A stretch of 64,000 bases of DNA, taken from positions 124,001 to 188,000 of the forward strand of contig RJMB01000005.1 in NCBI GenBank assembly GCA_003725585.1. Direction: 5' to 3'. This DNA is from Halostreptopolyspora alba (lineage in GTDB: Bacteria > Actinomycetota > Actinomycetes > Streptosporangiales > Streptosporangiaceae). The position numbers were made by a program, and so were the translations under genes. Below are positions 8,572-17,312 of the stretch, piece after piece (the stretch's first letter is position 1; every line of letters begins with the position of its first letter). The notes under the pieces are model-generated. The model did no database searches and was not told the DNA's origin. It was given only the letters and a program-made list of their open reading frames with translations.

Positions 8572-9216
8572 TCAGCCGTCGCGGGTGGCACCGCGATCGG
8601 GTGCGCTCATGTCCCCCGTGGCGGGGGTGCCATCGGTGAGCCCGTAGCGCAGGTACACGGTGCCCTTCGGAGTGGCTACCGGCGGTTCGAGGAGTGTGAC
8701 GTTCGTGGGCACCGCGCCACCGTCGAACACCTTCTTCCCGACACCGAGCACGATCGGGTGCACCCAGAGGTCGAGACGGTCGAAGAGTTTCTCGCGCAGG
8801 AGGGTCTGCACCAGGTTCAGGCTCCCGACGACCTTGATGTGCTCGTGCCGGTCACGGACCTCGCGCACCGCGCCGGCCAGATCCGGGCCGAGCTGGGTGG
8901 ACCCGGCCCACGAGAGGTCGGGCCTGCCGCGGGAGGCCACGTATTTCGGGACGCTGTTGAAGAGCGTGGCGATCTCGTGGTCCTGGCCGCCCTCCTGGTG
9001 CGGCCAGTAGGCGGCGAAGATGTCATAGGTCCGGCGGCCGAGCAGGAGGGCGTCCGTGCCCTCGTAGGCGGTACCGATCTGCGCCCCGGCGACCTCGTCC
9101 AGCAGGGGCGCCTGCCAGCCGCCGAGCGGGAACCCCACTGGGTCTTCGTCGGGGCCGCCGGGCGACTGCCCGACGAGGTCGAGGGTTGCGAACAGCTCGA
9201 TGTGGATGAGGCCCAT
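8572..9216 (-). CDS. RibD C-terminal/dihydrofolate reductase-family protein
   Basis: Start placed at ATG 9216, with GGGAG upstream; 214 residues. GLIHIELFATLDLVG at the N-terminus, LLLGRRTYDIFAAYWP, the VVGSLNLVQTLL turn and LDLWVHPIVLGVGKKVF are the standard order of the YyaP/YwjB-type reductase-like domain. These proteins share the NADPH-binding fold of RibD and dihydrofolate reductase, but most have no known substrate. It is monocistronic in the island. The frame upstream of 9216 is open but lacks a ribosome site and is not conserved in character. Confidence 0.88.
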   Translation of the reverse strand: MGLIHIELFATLDLVGQSPGGPDEDPVGFPLGGWQAPLLDEVAGAQIGTAYEGTDALLLGRRTYDIFAAYWPHQEGGQDHEIATLFNSVPKYVASRGRPDLSWAGSTQLGPDLAGAVREVRDRHEHIKVVGSLNLVQTLLREKLFDRLDLWVHPIVLGVGKKVFDGGAVPTNVTLLEPPVATPKGTVYLRYGLTDGTPATGDMSAPDRGATRDG

Positions 9217-9731
9217 GCCGTGCTCCCAAGGAGTTGGTTGTCCCGGTTGGGAGGTTAGACCTGTGGGCACCGGCGGACTCATCGCTGCGACAGCATCCGG
9301 CTTCGTACTCCTCGACAGCCTCACCCGGCACATCGGTCACTATCCTGTCCCGCGGTCAGTGTCCTTGAGAAGCCCGGCAACAGGGTCGGCAGATATGCCG
9401 TGCGCCTTGGTCCAGGCCCACACGTCCGATTCCTCGGAGGGCACATGCCGGCGTTGGACGGATCGCGTGGTGACGCGTTCCGACAAGATCGACGCGATTC
9501 ACCGAAGGAAAACCGACATCGCGGATTTCGCTTGTGGTCCTGCGATGTTGAACTCTTGCTGCTGGACGGGGCGGTGTCGGGGCTCGATCCCCGTGATGGA
9601 GACGTGTTCCGCGGCGCCCACGTCGTCGCAGATCAGCCGCGTATTTGGCGCGTTCTTCCCGCTCATGACTGCGGAGGGAGCTGAAGAGGTCACGTTTCGG
9701 AGCTCTTCCTCCGGGTAAGTTCCGACTAATT
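9217..9731. other. Intergenic stretch without a supported gene
   Basis: About 515 bases between the divergent reductase and LPMO genes. Short overlapping frames have no motif. It contains the second copy of the 37-bp repeat and a locally lower GC content near 9500-9560 and 9700-9730, where LPMO promoter elements should lie. Confidence 0.5.
9441..9477 (+). repeat. 37-bp imperfect direct repeat, copy 2
   Basis: Second copy of the repeat at 6787-6823, 33 of 37 positions identical, same orientation. The spacing of the two copies (about 2.65 kb) does not equal that of the tRNA-derived repeats (about 3.65 kb), so they are not one simple duplication. Confidence 0.6.
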
Positions 9732-9745
9732 TGGGAGCGCTCCCA
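9732..9745. promoter_or_regulatory. CebR/CelR-type cellobiose operator
   Basis: The sequence TGGGAGCGCTCCCA is a perfect 14-bp palindrome identical to the operator known for the LacI-family repressors CelR of Thermobifida and CebR of Streptomyces, which release DNA in the presence of cellobiose. It ends 43 bases before the LPMO start codon, so it probably overlaps or follows the promoter. Confidence 0.9.
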
Positions 9746-9788
9746 TTGCCCGTATACCCCCCATGCTGGGAAATGGAGGCATCCTTAA

Positions 9789-10457
9789 ATGCCCATCAAC
9801 GAGCGCGCTGGAATCTCCCGCTGGCTCCTGCGCGGCGTCGCCGTCTCCTCGATGTCGGCGCTGGTGCTGGTGCCCTTCGCCAACGCCGCCTCCGCCCACG
9901 GGTCGATCGTTGATCCCGCCTCCCGCAACTACGGCTGCTGGGACCGCTGGGGCGACGATCACCAGAATCCGGACATGGCGGAGGAAGACCCCATGTGCTG
10001 GCAGGCGTGGCAGGACAACCCAAACGCCATGTGGAACTGGAAGGGCCTCTACCGAAACAACGTTAACGACGACCACCAGGGCGCTGTACCCGACGGTCAG
10101 CTGTGCAGCGGCGGTGAGACCCAGAACGGCCGGTATGCGTCCATGGACGCGGTGGGTCCCTGGAAAACCACCGATGTCGACGCGGACTTCAGTGTCCATT
10201 TGCGCGACATGGCCCAGCACGGAGCCGACTACTTCCAGATCTATGTCACCAACGAGGGTTACGATCCCACCAGCGAGGAACTGACCTGGGGTGACCTCGA
10301 ACTGGTGCGTGAGACCGGCAGTTACGAGCCGGCCGAGGACACGGTGGTCGACGTCAGCGCCCCCGGCCGTAGTGGTCACCATGTGGTGTTCACGATCTGG
10401 AAGGCCTCACACATGGACCAGAACTACTACATGTGCAGCGACGTGAACTTCGGCTAG
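9789..10457 (+). CDS. Secreted lytic polysaccharide monooxygenase, AA10 family
   Basis: 222 residues: signal peptide ending in ANAASA, cleaved before His37, so that the mature protein begins HGSIVDPASRNYGC as all AA10 enzymes do. The second copper ligand of the histidine brace is His96 in RNNVNDDHQG; the C-terminal YYMCSDVNF carries the axial aromatic residue. There is no carbohydrate-binding module. It oxidatively cleaves crystalline cellulose or chitin outside the cell; the operator upstream points to cellulose. GGAGG lies 9 bases before the ATG. Monocistronic within the island, possibly mobile cargo or a retained old gene. Confidence 0.95.
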   Translation: MPINERAGISRWLLRGVAVSSMSALVLVPFANAASAHGSIVDPASRNYGCWDRWGDDHQNPDMAEEDPMCWQAWQDNPNAMWNWKGLYRNNVNDDHQGAVPDGQLCSGGETQNGRYASMDAVGPWKTTDVDADFSVHLRDMAQHGADYFQIYVTNEGYDPTSEELTWGDLELVRETGSYEPAEDTVVDVSAPGRSGHHVVFTIWKASHMDQNYYMCSDVNFG

Positions 10458-10547
10458 ATCCTGTCTCCTCGGATGATGCGCGGAACGGGCCGCTGGGGTG
10501 CGGTCAGGAGGCCCCCGCACCTCGCGGTCGCCCCTGATCGTGCGCAC

Positions 10548-10770
10548 TGAATGTGCGACGAGACTCCGCGCCACCGTGGTGATGTTCGCCCACACACAAC
10601 GAATCCCGACCTGTTTTCCCAGGTCGGGATTCGCTTCGCTGTCTCAGCTCCGCGCGCTCGGGAGGATCCGAACCCCCAACATTCGGATCCGTAGAGCGCT
10701 GGGCACTCGGGAAGTTTTCGCCGGTCGAATGGGATTCGTGCTCGGTCGTCGCCGGGCCGGGAAGGCCCGA
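10548..10770 (-). repeat. Degenerate tRNA-Arg 3' half with terminator hairpin, copy B (putative att scar)
   Basis: Bases 10639-10693 match the 3' half of the intact tRNA-Arg(ACG) and the 12 bases beyond its 3' end with only about four differences, and the match stops at the anticodon loop (GATCCGTAG). A perfect 14-bp hairpin (10600-10613 with 10620-10633) replaces the terminator found next to the real tRNA. There is no 5' half. Anticodon-loop breakpoints are common for tyrosine-recombinase integration into tRNA genes, so this looks like an att site left by an element that inserted at 17.4 kb. Confidence 0.7.
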
Positions 10771-10855
10771 CTGGTCAGGCTGCGCCGGCCGAGCGAGCGC
10801 CCCGGACTCTCTCGGCGGCACTCGTCAGGCGCCGGGAATGGAGCGCCCGTGCGGT

Positions 10856-11647
10856 TTATAGCGCGTCAAAAGCCTTGTTCACGATGGCTTGGCCTCGCCC
10901 AGCGGCATCGAGAAAGCCGAAGGTGCCCTCCACAAGGAACTCGCGCCCCGCTTCGGCCATCGCGGCATAGGCGACGTAGGCCCAGGAGCCCCCGATGGAC
11001 ACCCGCCGGACTCCCAACTCTGCCAGTTCCGGGACAGACGGTACCCCGGGCATGGCGAGGACGTTCACCGGAACGTCGACGCCGCTCACCACCTCCTTAA
11101 TCTGGTCCGCGGTGCGGAGTCCCGGAGCGTAGACGACGTCGGCCCCCGCAGCCGCGTAGGAGCGCAGCCGGCCGATGGTGTCACTGAGGTCGTCGATCCC
11201 ATGAATGTGGTTCTCGGAGCGGGCCGTGACCACCAGTCGACCGTCCGCGGCCTCCACCGCAGCGCGCACCCGGTCGGCCGCGCGCGCCGGCTCGTATAAC
11301 CTGGTGCCGTCCCAGTCCTCAACAGACGCGCCCGCCAGGCCGGCCTCCACAGCCAGGCGGACCGTGTCAGCGACCCCGGACGGATCTTCGGCGAAGCCGT
11401 TCTCCAGATCGGCCGACACGGGAACGCCGACCGCGGCCGCGATGTCCGAGGCGGCCTGCAGCGCCTCGTCGCGGTCCAGCCCTCCGTCGCTTCGTCCCCG
11501 TGCGGCGGCGGCACCACTGCTCGTGGTCGCCAGTGCCCGAAAACCAAGGGATTCCATAACCTTGGCCGAGCCGGAGTCCCACGGGTTGGCTATGAGGAGG
11601 GGCTCGTCGCGATGGTGAAGTTCCCTGAAAGCGTCGGCGAGAGACAT
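10856..11647 (-). CDS. Isocitrate lyase/PEP mutase-family protein
   Basis: 263 residues of the PEP mutase/methylisocitrate lyase superfamily (PEP_mutase-like TIM barrel). N-terminal ANPWDSGSAKVMESLGFRALATTSSG corresponds to the Mg-site entry strand; VSADLENGF is the D-x-E metal-binding segment; ASVEDWDG and ENHIHG follow in order. The gating loop lacks the KKCGH of true isocitrate lyases, so it is neither AceA nor PrpB. The family member is probably a C-C or C-P lyase of unknown substrate (oxaloacetate hydrolase-like). It faces away from the LPMO and stands alone. Confidence 0.88.
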   Translation of the reverse strand: MSLADAFRELHHRDEPLLIANPWDSGSAKVMESLGFRALATTSSGAAAARGRSDGGLDRDEALQAASDIAAAVGVPVSADLENGFAEDPSGVADTVRLAVEAGLAGASVEDWDGTRLYEPARAADRVRAAVEAADGRLVVTARSENHIHGIDDLSDTIGRLRSYAAAGADVVYAPGLRTADQIKEVVSGVDVPVNVLAMPGVPSVPELAELGVRRVSIGGSWAYVAYAAMAEAGREFLVEGTFGFLDAAGRGQAIVNKAFDAL

Positions 11648-11784
11648 GAGCGCAGTCTAGACCGCCGCGGTTCCGCCGATCCGGAGGGTGGAGCCATGCC
11701 GCCGCGTTCCACCGGCGACGCGCCCGACCGGTCCACCGGGGTTGAGGCCGGTGGACCGGTCGGTGATCCACGACGAGTCGCACG

Positions 11785-12115
11785 TCGACCCCTCCGGATC
11801 GCGGTTGGGAGCTGATCTCCCCGAGGAGCCGACTGGTCTCCGGTGCGGAGGCCAGCCCCATCAGGGCGGAGCGGAGAACCTCGGAGTGCCTCGCCGGCGT
11901 CGATCCGCTTGGCCACTCCCATTTCCTGGAGGCGGTCAGCGTTGTCGAACTGGTCGACGGCCCGCGGCACCGCGATCATCGGTGTACCGATGTAGAGGCC
12001 CTCTCCGAAACCTCCTATGTCGGCGTGGGTCACGAATGCGTCGGCACGGCGCGGTATGTCCAGATGGCGCCCATGAGCGGCGCCCATGAGCGGACGTCCA
12101 TGTTGCCATTTTTCT
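11785..12115 (-). pseudogene. Macrolide-type glycosyltransferase remnant (GT1)
   Basis: Reading the minus strand gives NMDVRSWAP, then in a second frame ADAFVTHADIGGFGEG and TPMIAVPRAVDQFDNADRL, then in a third frame ALMGLASAPETSRLLGEI. These are the donor-binding C-terminal pieces of MGT/OleD-like glycosyltransferases (THGG.GG..EGL..GVPMVAVP..VDQ). The N-terminal domain is absent and two frameshifts break the rest. The THADIG in place of THGGMG also shows decay. A 13-bp tandem duplication lies at 12064-12090 inside it. Confidence 0.7.
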
Positions 12116-12281
12116 CGATTTTCCGTACGGCCGAGGGCCTCGCCCGCTAGTCTGACCGCCAGACCGTCGCTCCGAATGAGCGGGCTCTCGTTCGGAGCGA
12201 GACCCCGCTCTCATTTCGCAGGCAATCCCCTCTCGCTCACGTGTGTCATCCCTTGTACGAAGCGCTTCGATGGAGCTCCCC

Positions 12282-12734
12282 ATGAGTGAATACCGCGGAT
12301 ACCCGCCGCACCAGCCCAAGCAGGCGTGTCCACTGGTACGAAGATCGACGCCGGCTGCGGCGGATGCCTCGGTTTGGTCGTCGTCATGGTCAGCACCATC
12401 GCTGGTGTCCCGGGCGGCGACAGCGACGACACCGGCGACGGCGGTTCGGACACCGAGGCCGGTGGCAATGGCGAGAACCAGGACGGCAGCGAGGAAGCGG
12501 TCGGGATCGGCGCACCGTCGAGTCCGGTTCGTTCGACTCGATGAGCCAGAAGCTCGTCGGTGCCGACGGTAAGTAGTACTCCGCCGACAGCTGGATCAAT
12601 GAGATCAATCCTGGCAACAGAGCGTCGACGGGCAACTAATCTTCACGTGCCTGCAGACACGGAGCTAACCACGCTGGAGCTGTCGCGCTTCTTGGGCGCT
12701 GTACGGGTCCGCCGTCGTCGAGTTGGCCGAGTAG
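12282..12734 (+). pseudogene. DUF4352-like anchored protein remnant
   Basis: Starts MSEYRGYPPHQPK, shifts frame to a hydrophobic segment (CGGCLGLVVVMVSTIAG) with a Gly/Asp/Glu linker ending EEAVGIGAP, shifts again to VESGSFDSMSQKL, then WINEINPGN, then VPADTELTTLEL and finally AVVELAE before TAG. The order is that of actinobacterial DUF4352 surface proteins (linker, GIGD.VRDG.F, INPGN, VP...L..LEL). At least three frameshifts are needed, so it cannot be made intact. Sits just upstream of the ATPase/receptor module. Confidence 0.5.
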
Positions 12735-13070
12735 CGTCGCGCGACCTCTGGCCGCCCCCAGGGCAATCTCCTTTCCTGGGGTGACCCTCTTCAATGGTCT
12801 CCATGCACGGGGCGCAGAGCTTCGTGGAGGAATCCGACCGGAGGGGAGATGGGGCGCGTCCCTCGTACACCGCGCCAGAGCCCGCTCCACCGGAACAGGC
12901 GGTTGACCGATGGAATCTCGTTCAGCCGAGACAATCGCACGATCACACGTTTGCCACGAGTACTTTTCGATTCTCGTGGGGTGAGTCTGTGTCGATGTGT
13001 CCGGAACGCGCTGAATGCAGGGTGGGTGGCTGATGGGTGGAAATATCGGATCGGATTAAGGGTATTGTCT
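12735..13070 (+). promoter_or_regulatory. Low-GC leader of the ATPase/receptor module
   Basis: About 335 bases with no convincing gene. GC falls visibly from about 12900 to 13070 compared with the flanks, with a small hairpin (CCACGAG at 12954-12960 and CTCGTGG at 12973-12979). The frame of the next gene is open back to 12849, but the translated text there is Arg-rich and has no motif. AAGGG at 13058-13062 is the likely ribosome site of the ATPase gene. Confidence 0.4.
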
Positions 13071-15053
13071 TTGGGGGAGCCAGTATTCGGCCGCAAAGAG
13101 GCCGTGGCTTTGGTTCGAAAACTCATGGATCGTTCAGTGCAAGTGGATTCCATGTCGCATAAGCGATCCCCGTTCTTGGTGCTCGAGGGAATGCGGGGTA
13201 GCGGGAAGACGGTTCTTCTTAAGAGTATTGCCACGCTGCTTCAGTATCGTGTCCCCTATGCGTACTTCGATTTCGAGGCAACCGAAGACGTTAGTGTCCC
13301 GCAGTTACTGTCGGCTCTTGCGTTCGCTCTCGGCAGGAAGTGCCCGCGCTACGGACGACTTCGCTTTCCCCGGCTGGCTATCGGTCACCTGGTGATGGAG
13401 CTTGATCTCGATCAGCCAAGCCGCGAGGACAAAGCGCAGCAGGTGATCGCCAAACTGCGGAGCATGCGCGGGTTCGACCACGCCCAGCAGGCTCTCACGG
13501 ACAGCGCGCAAACGGCGTTGGAAGCGATGCTTCCGTCAGTGCCCTCCGAGCCCGCGCGTCCGCTGGTCGAGCGAGCGGTGCAGAGGATCACCTCGCCCAT
13601 CCTGAGCCGCCGGGTCCTCCTCGGCAAGTATCAGCGCTGGTACGGGGGACACAGCCCCGCCGTCGGCCAGGACGATTCCATCGAGACCCTGATCGACCTC
13701 AGTCACTGGGCTCACCACAGTGACAACCCGGACGCCCGGGTGAGGATCGACGACCTGCTGTGCAGGGCGTTCCTCGCCGATCTGCGTGAATTCTCTCCCC
13801 AAGGTCGACGCGCCAGGACGTGGGCGCTCGACTCGGTCATCGTGCTCGACAACGTCGACACCGAGATCGGCCGAAGACTGCTGGACCATCTGGGCCGTGC
13901 TGGGGCCTGGGATCCCGGTGAGCCGCTGATGGTGGTGGCGGGTAGCCGCGGAGGGCTGCTACGCGGTGAACCCCACCACGACATCGGAGAAGCCAACGCG
14001 AATGGCGAGGAAGAAACCGACTATCAGCACAACCGGGTTGGCTCCAGCAGCGCGAAGTGGCTGCGTTACCGGCTGCCCGACCTCACCCTGGAAGACGTTC
14101 AGGCCCTGATGCGGCCCTCCGGCCTCTCTGCCCGCGCGGACCGGCGGCTCTTCCGCGCGGTTCACCAACTCACCGGTGGCCATCCCGGATCGGTCGCGGC
14201 GCTGATCAGTACCGCTGACCGACACCGTCCGCAATCGAGCGACCTGGGCAAACTCTTGGACTCGCGAGGGCCCGCGCAGCCACCGGAACCTCCGCCCCCA
14301 CCCCTTGAGGAACGGCTGATCGCCGACCTACTGGGGCCGCAAGTACAGGATGACCGGATCGAGGATCTGGTTACCTGCTCCGCGGCACGCACCTATAACG
14401 AAGCGCTGCGACTGGCCGCAGACAGCGATCTCGTGGGCCCCTTACGGACCGAGCTCGACCTACTCTCGGTCGTGGATCTGTGGGGCCGGAGCACTGGGGC
14501 CGGGCAGGCGCTACTACGGCGGTTGCTGTTGCGCCGGCTCGCCGCGCGCGGACACGAGAGCGGCGGAACAGCGGAGAAGGACAACCCTGGTTGGTCAAAG
14601 GTACATGGGCGGCTACGCGATTACGCCCGAACACGCCACGACACCTCCATGGAGCTCTACTACGCGCTGGCCAACGGCGACCTGGAGTTCGTGGAGCGCG
14701 CACTGGCGCAACCCGTCGCCATGGATTCTCCGGACTCCTGGCTGCGACTTCTCAGCGAGGTTACCTCGGCGCCCGGTGACTGGCCGCCGCACTCCCGGAA
14801 AACGCCGATCCAGCAGCGCGACACCGTGACTCACAGGTGCACCAGAATGCCGGACCCGCCATCGATCCCGGTCGCACGGCTTGTCGCCGCGTTGTGGGTC
14901 GGGGCCGACCCGTTGTGCGGCCTTGAACGCAAGCACCTGCACGAGGGGATCGCCCTCGACTACCGAACGATCGCGCACAGTCGGGCCACTGTCCCGGTGG
15001 AACTCCTGCGGGAGGCCGACAGGCACGAGGAGTTGGCACGCTTGTGGTCGTGA
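13071..15053 (+). CDS. Large P-loop ATPase (STAND/AAA-like), partner of a receptor-like protein
   Basis: 660 residues from TTG 13071 (AAGGG 8 bases upstream); GTG 13026 is the alternative. After a short FGRKEAVALVRKLM entry helix typical of NACHT/STAND and AAA modules comes Walker A GMRGSGKT at residues 40-47, then YAYFDFEATEDVSVPQLLSALAFALG, Walker B DSVIVLDNVD near residues 254-263, and the sensor-like strand PLMVVAGSRG. TGGHPGSVAALIS resembles the winged-helix end of STAND ATPases. The C-terminal third is helical without known repeats. No membrane segment, so cytoplasmic. The membrane-anchored binding protein follows 58 bases downstream. The 5' part has lower GC than its surroundings. I do not know a characterised homologue. 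Confidence 0.8.
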   Translation: MGEPVFGRKEAVALVRKLMDRSVQVDSMSHKRSPFLVLEGMRGSGKTVLLKSIATLLQYRVPYAYFDFEATEDVSVPQLLSALAFALGRKCPRYGRLRFPRLAIGHLVMELDLDQPSREDKAQQVIAKLRSMRGFDHAQQALTDSAQTALEAMLPSVPSEPARPLVERAVQRITSPILSRRVLLGKYQRWYGGHSPAVGQDDSIETLIDLSHWAHHSDNPDARVRIDDLLCRAFLADLREFSPQGRRARTWALDSVIVLDNVDTEIGRRLLDHLGRAGAWDPGEPLMVVAGSRGGLLRGEPHHDIGEANANGEEETDYQHNRVGSSSAKWLRYRLPDLTLEDVQALMRPSGLSARADRRLFRAVHQLTGGHPGSVAALISTADRHRPQSSDLGKLLDSRGPAQPPEPPPPPLEERLIADLLGPQVQDDRIEDLVTCSAARTYNEALRLAADSDLVGPLRTELDLLSVVDLWGRSTGAGQALLRRLLLRRLAARGHESGGTAEKDNPGWSKVHGRLRDYARTRHDTSMELYYALANGDLEFVERALAQPVAMDSPDSWLRLLSEVTSAPGDWPPHSRKTPIQQRDTVTHRCTRMPDPPSIPVARLVAALWVGADPLCGLERKHLHEGIALDYRTIAHSRATVPVELLREADRHEELARLWS

Positions 15054-15111
15054 CCTCCTTCAGTACCGCAGCCCGCACGAACCGAACATCAGAACAGGAG
15101 GAGGAGACCGG

Positions 15112-16635
15112 GTGAAGCGAAGTGAGCAGAGCCCGGGCAGCCCCATCGACGGTGTCTCTGCGGACGTCTTCCGGCCCCGTGAAGGCTGGCTCCGCAAGGC
15201 GAGGGGCTTGTTCTCCGGGGTAGGGGCCTTGGTACTCCTATGTGCCGGAGGGGTGTACGTGGGGCCGCGCCTGTGGTGCGGTCCGTTGCAGTCTGGCATC
15301 AGCTACCGCGACGGGGAATGTGTCGGAGTCACCGATGGCTCCTACGTATTTGATTCGGCGTTCACACAGATTCAGCAGAAAATCGAGGCCGAGAACGACC
15401 GGGTCGTGCAGACCGGTTCCGCTTCCGTGAAGGTAGCGCTGTTCACCCAGCTAACGCCGAGCGAGTCGACCGCGATGTCCCCGGAGCAGGTCCTGCGCAG
15501 CTTGGAGGGCGCGTATGCCGCCCAGAAGCGAGCCAACAGCAGTCGGGATATCGGCGACCCCACACCGCTGATCCAGTTGTACCTGGCCAATGCGGGCGGT
15601 CGACAGGAGCACTGGGAACCGATCGTGGACACGCTGGTGGCGATGTCCGACGATTCCGCCCCCCTGCTCGCGGTGGTAGGTCTGGGGGTGAGCATCCAGG
15701 CAACCGCAGATACCGCGGATCGGCTCTCCCAACACAGGATCCCCATGGTCTCGGCCGTGACCTCCGCCGACGAACTGAACGACGAGACGTTTCCCGGCCT
15801 CATTCGCGTGGGACCGAGCAACACCGACTATGTCAAGGCTCTGCGCGGCTACGTGGAGGACCACGACGAACTCGCGACCGCGGTCCTGGTCTACGACGAG
15901 AACGATCCCGATCTCTACGTCGCCAGCCTGACCAAGGCCTTCGGTGCGCAGATGGGCGAGTACACGCACGGCAATCCGCCCCAGCCCTTCTACGGCACCG
16001 CGCTCGACGAGGAGTCCTCACCCAGCCTGTTCCACGTGGTGACGCAGAACATTTGCCAGACGGGGGCCGACATGGCCCTCTATGCCGGGCGAGGAGTTGA
16101 CCTGGATGCGTTGATCGACGCCCTGCACGTGCGTCCCTGCCTCGACGAGCCCCTCTCTGTCCTTGTCGCGGAGAGCGGCCTGGGAATGCACACGGACCAG
16201 GAGGTCCTCGACAAGCTGAAGAAGAGCAACATCACGGTCGTGCACGCTTCGGCCTCCGACCCGGAGTGGCACCGTGGGGGACCGGGTGTACCCGACGGTT
16301 TCTCAGGGCTGCACGAGGCCTATGAGGAGTATGTGGGCGACCCCGCTTCCGGTCTGGTGAACGGGTATGCCGTGGCCCACCACGATGCCGTGCTCACCGC
16401 GGTCAAGGCGATCCGCCTCCACAACCGCAAAGAGGGGGTGACGGCGGCGAGTGCCGAGGAGGTACGCAAGTCGCTTTTTCGCTTGAACAGCCAACACTCG
16501 GTGGGGGGTGCGGGCGGCACGCTGTCGTTCAGCAAGACCCGGGGCGGAGACCCGGGTGGCAAGGTCGTGCCGGTTATCGAGATCCCCCGGGCCGACGGCG
16601 ACGAGCCTCGGCTCTACACCACGCCGAAGGAGTAA
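15112..16635 (+). CDS. Membrane-anchored type I periplasmic-binding-like receptor
   Basis: 507 residues from GTG 15112 with AGGAGGAGG upstream. A 32-residue polar N-terminus is followed by one membrane helix (LFSGVGALVLLCAGGVYVG) and an outside domain. CGPLQSGISYRDGECVG places two cysteines just after the helix. From about residue 100 the text reads like a LivJ-type solute-binding fold (SVKVALFTQLTP, LLAVVGLGVSIQATADTADRL, IPMVSAVTSADEL, GLIRVGPSNTDYVKAL, ATAVLVYDEND). No lipobox and no permease or transporter ATPase nearby, so it is more likely a ligand sensor than an import component. Same transcript as the ATPase. Ligand unknown. Confidence 0.85.
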   Translation: MKRSEQSPGSPIDGVSADVFRPREGWLRKARGLFSGVGALVLLCAGGVYVGPRLWCGPLQSGISYRDGECVGVTDGSYVFDSAFTQIQQKIEAENDRVVQTGSASVKVALFTQLTPSESTAMSPEQVLRSLEGAYAAQKRANSSRDIGDPTPLIQLYLANAGGRQEHWEPIVDTLVAMSDDSAPLLAVVGLGVSIQATADTADRLSQHRIPMVSAVTSADELNDETFPGLIRVGPSNTDYVKALRGYVEDHDELATAVLVYDENDPDLYVASLTKAFGAQMGEYTHGNPPQPFYGTALDEESSPSLFHVVTQNICQTGADMALYAGRGVDLDALIDALHVRPCLDEPLSVLVAESGLGMHTDQEVLDKLKKSNITVVHASASDPEWHRGGPGVPDGFSGLHEAYEEYVGDPASGLVNGYAVAHHDAVLTAVKAIRLHNRKEGVTAASAEEVRKSLFRLNSQHSVGGAGGTLSFSKTRGGDPGGKVVPVIEIPRADGDEPRLYTTPKE

Positions 16636-17312
16636 CCCGGTACGCGCCGAAAACCGAGGCCACATGCGACTGTGCTCCGCTGTCTGGGGCTCGCCGCGGA
16701 GATAGATAGGGGTTTTCCCCGTGGCACCCCAGCACCAGAGCCTGGACCCTACCAGTACGCGGGTGACCTCTCCGGCCCACGTCGGTCGGGATCTCACAGC
16801 CCAGCGGCGCCGTGGCGAAGAGGACGGCGGTGTACACGGGGGCGGAGCGCTGGGCGATCCCCTCGATCAGGTCGAGCCGGCGGGCGTGGTCGCCGCTGAT
16901 GTGGACCGTATAGACCACATGATGGGGCGTGGTCAGGATGCCGCCCTCGCTGTGATGGCGCGTGGCCCGCGACCGTGCCGGCCTACTACGCGGCCGAACA
17001 CCTCGCCGAGCGTGGGAACGGACTCACATGGCGCGAACCGGGGTGTTCTCGGCTGGAACCGCGAGCACGACGCGCTGGCCACCACGCTCTTGATCGAGCG
17101 GAGGAGACTCCACAAGAAGGAGGACGGTTACGTACGGTAGCCAAGTAGTGCCGCAATACGGGGCATTTGCGCGTATGGGCCATCTGACTCGCGCGGTCCC
17201 CATACTGACCGGAATGCGAACACCCAGGCCACAGGGATGGCTTTTGTCCTCACACGGGAACCACACGGGCGGCGATAACTCTGGGCTTCGCCTAACCGAG
17301 CTGGACAACGAA
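16636..17312. other. Gene-poor stretch between the module and tRNA-Arg, with one possible gene remnant
   Basis: No intact gene is supported. On the plus strand 16975-17140 reads VPAYYAAEHLAERGNGLTWREP and, after a one-base shift, GVLGWNREHDALATTLLIERRR with a stop at 17140, which looks like the end of a decayed plasmid- or element-borne protein. I cannot name it. No integrase is visible next to the tRNA, where an integrated element would usually keep one. Confidence 0.35.

Noticed and set aside
10639..10693. Working tRNA gene in repeat copy B
   Set aside because: The sequence stops matching at the anticodon loop and no 5' half follows.
15112..16635. Ordinary branched-chain amino acid binding protein of an ABC importer
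   Set aside because: It has a membrane anchor without lipobox, and no permease or transport ATPase is next to it; the partner ATPase is not of the ABC type (no signature motif).
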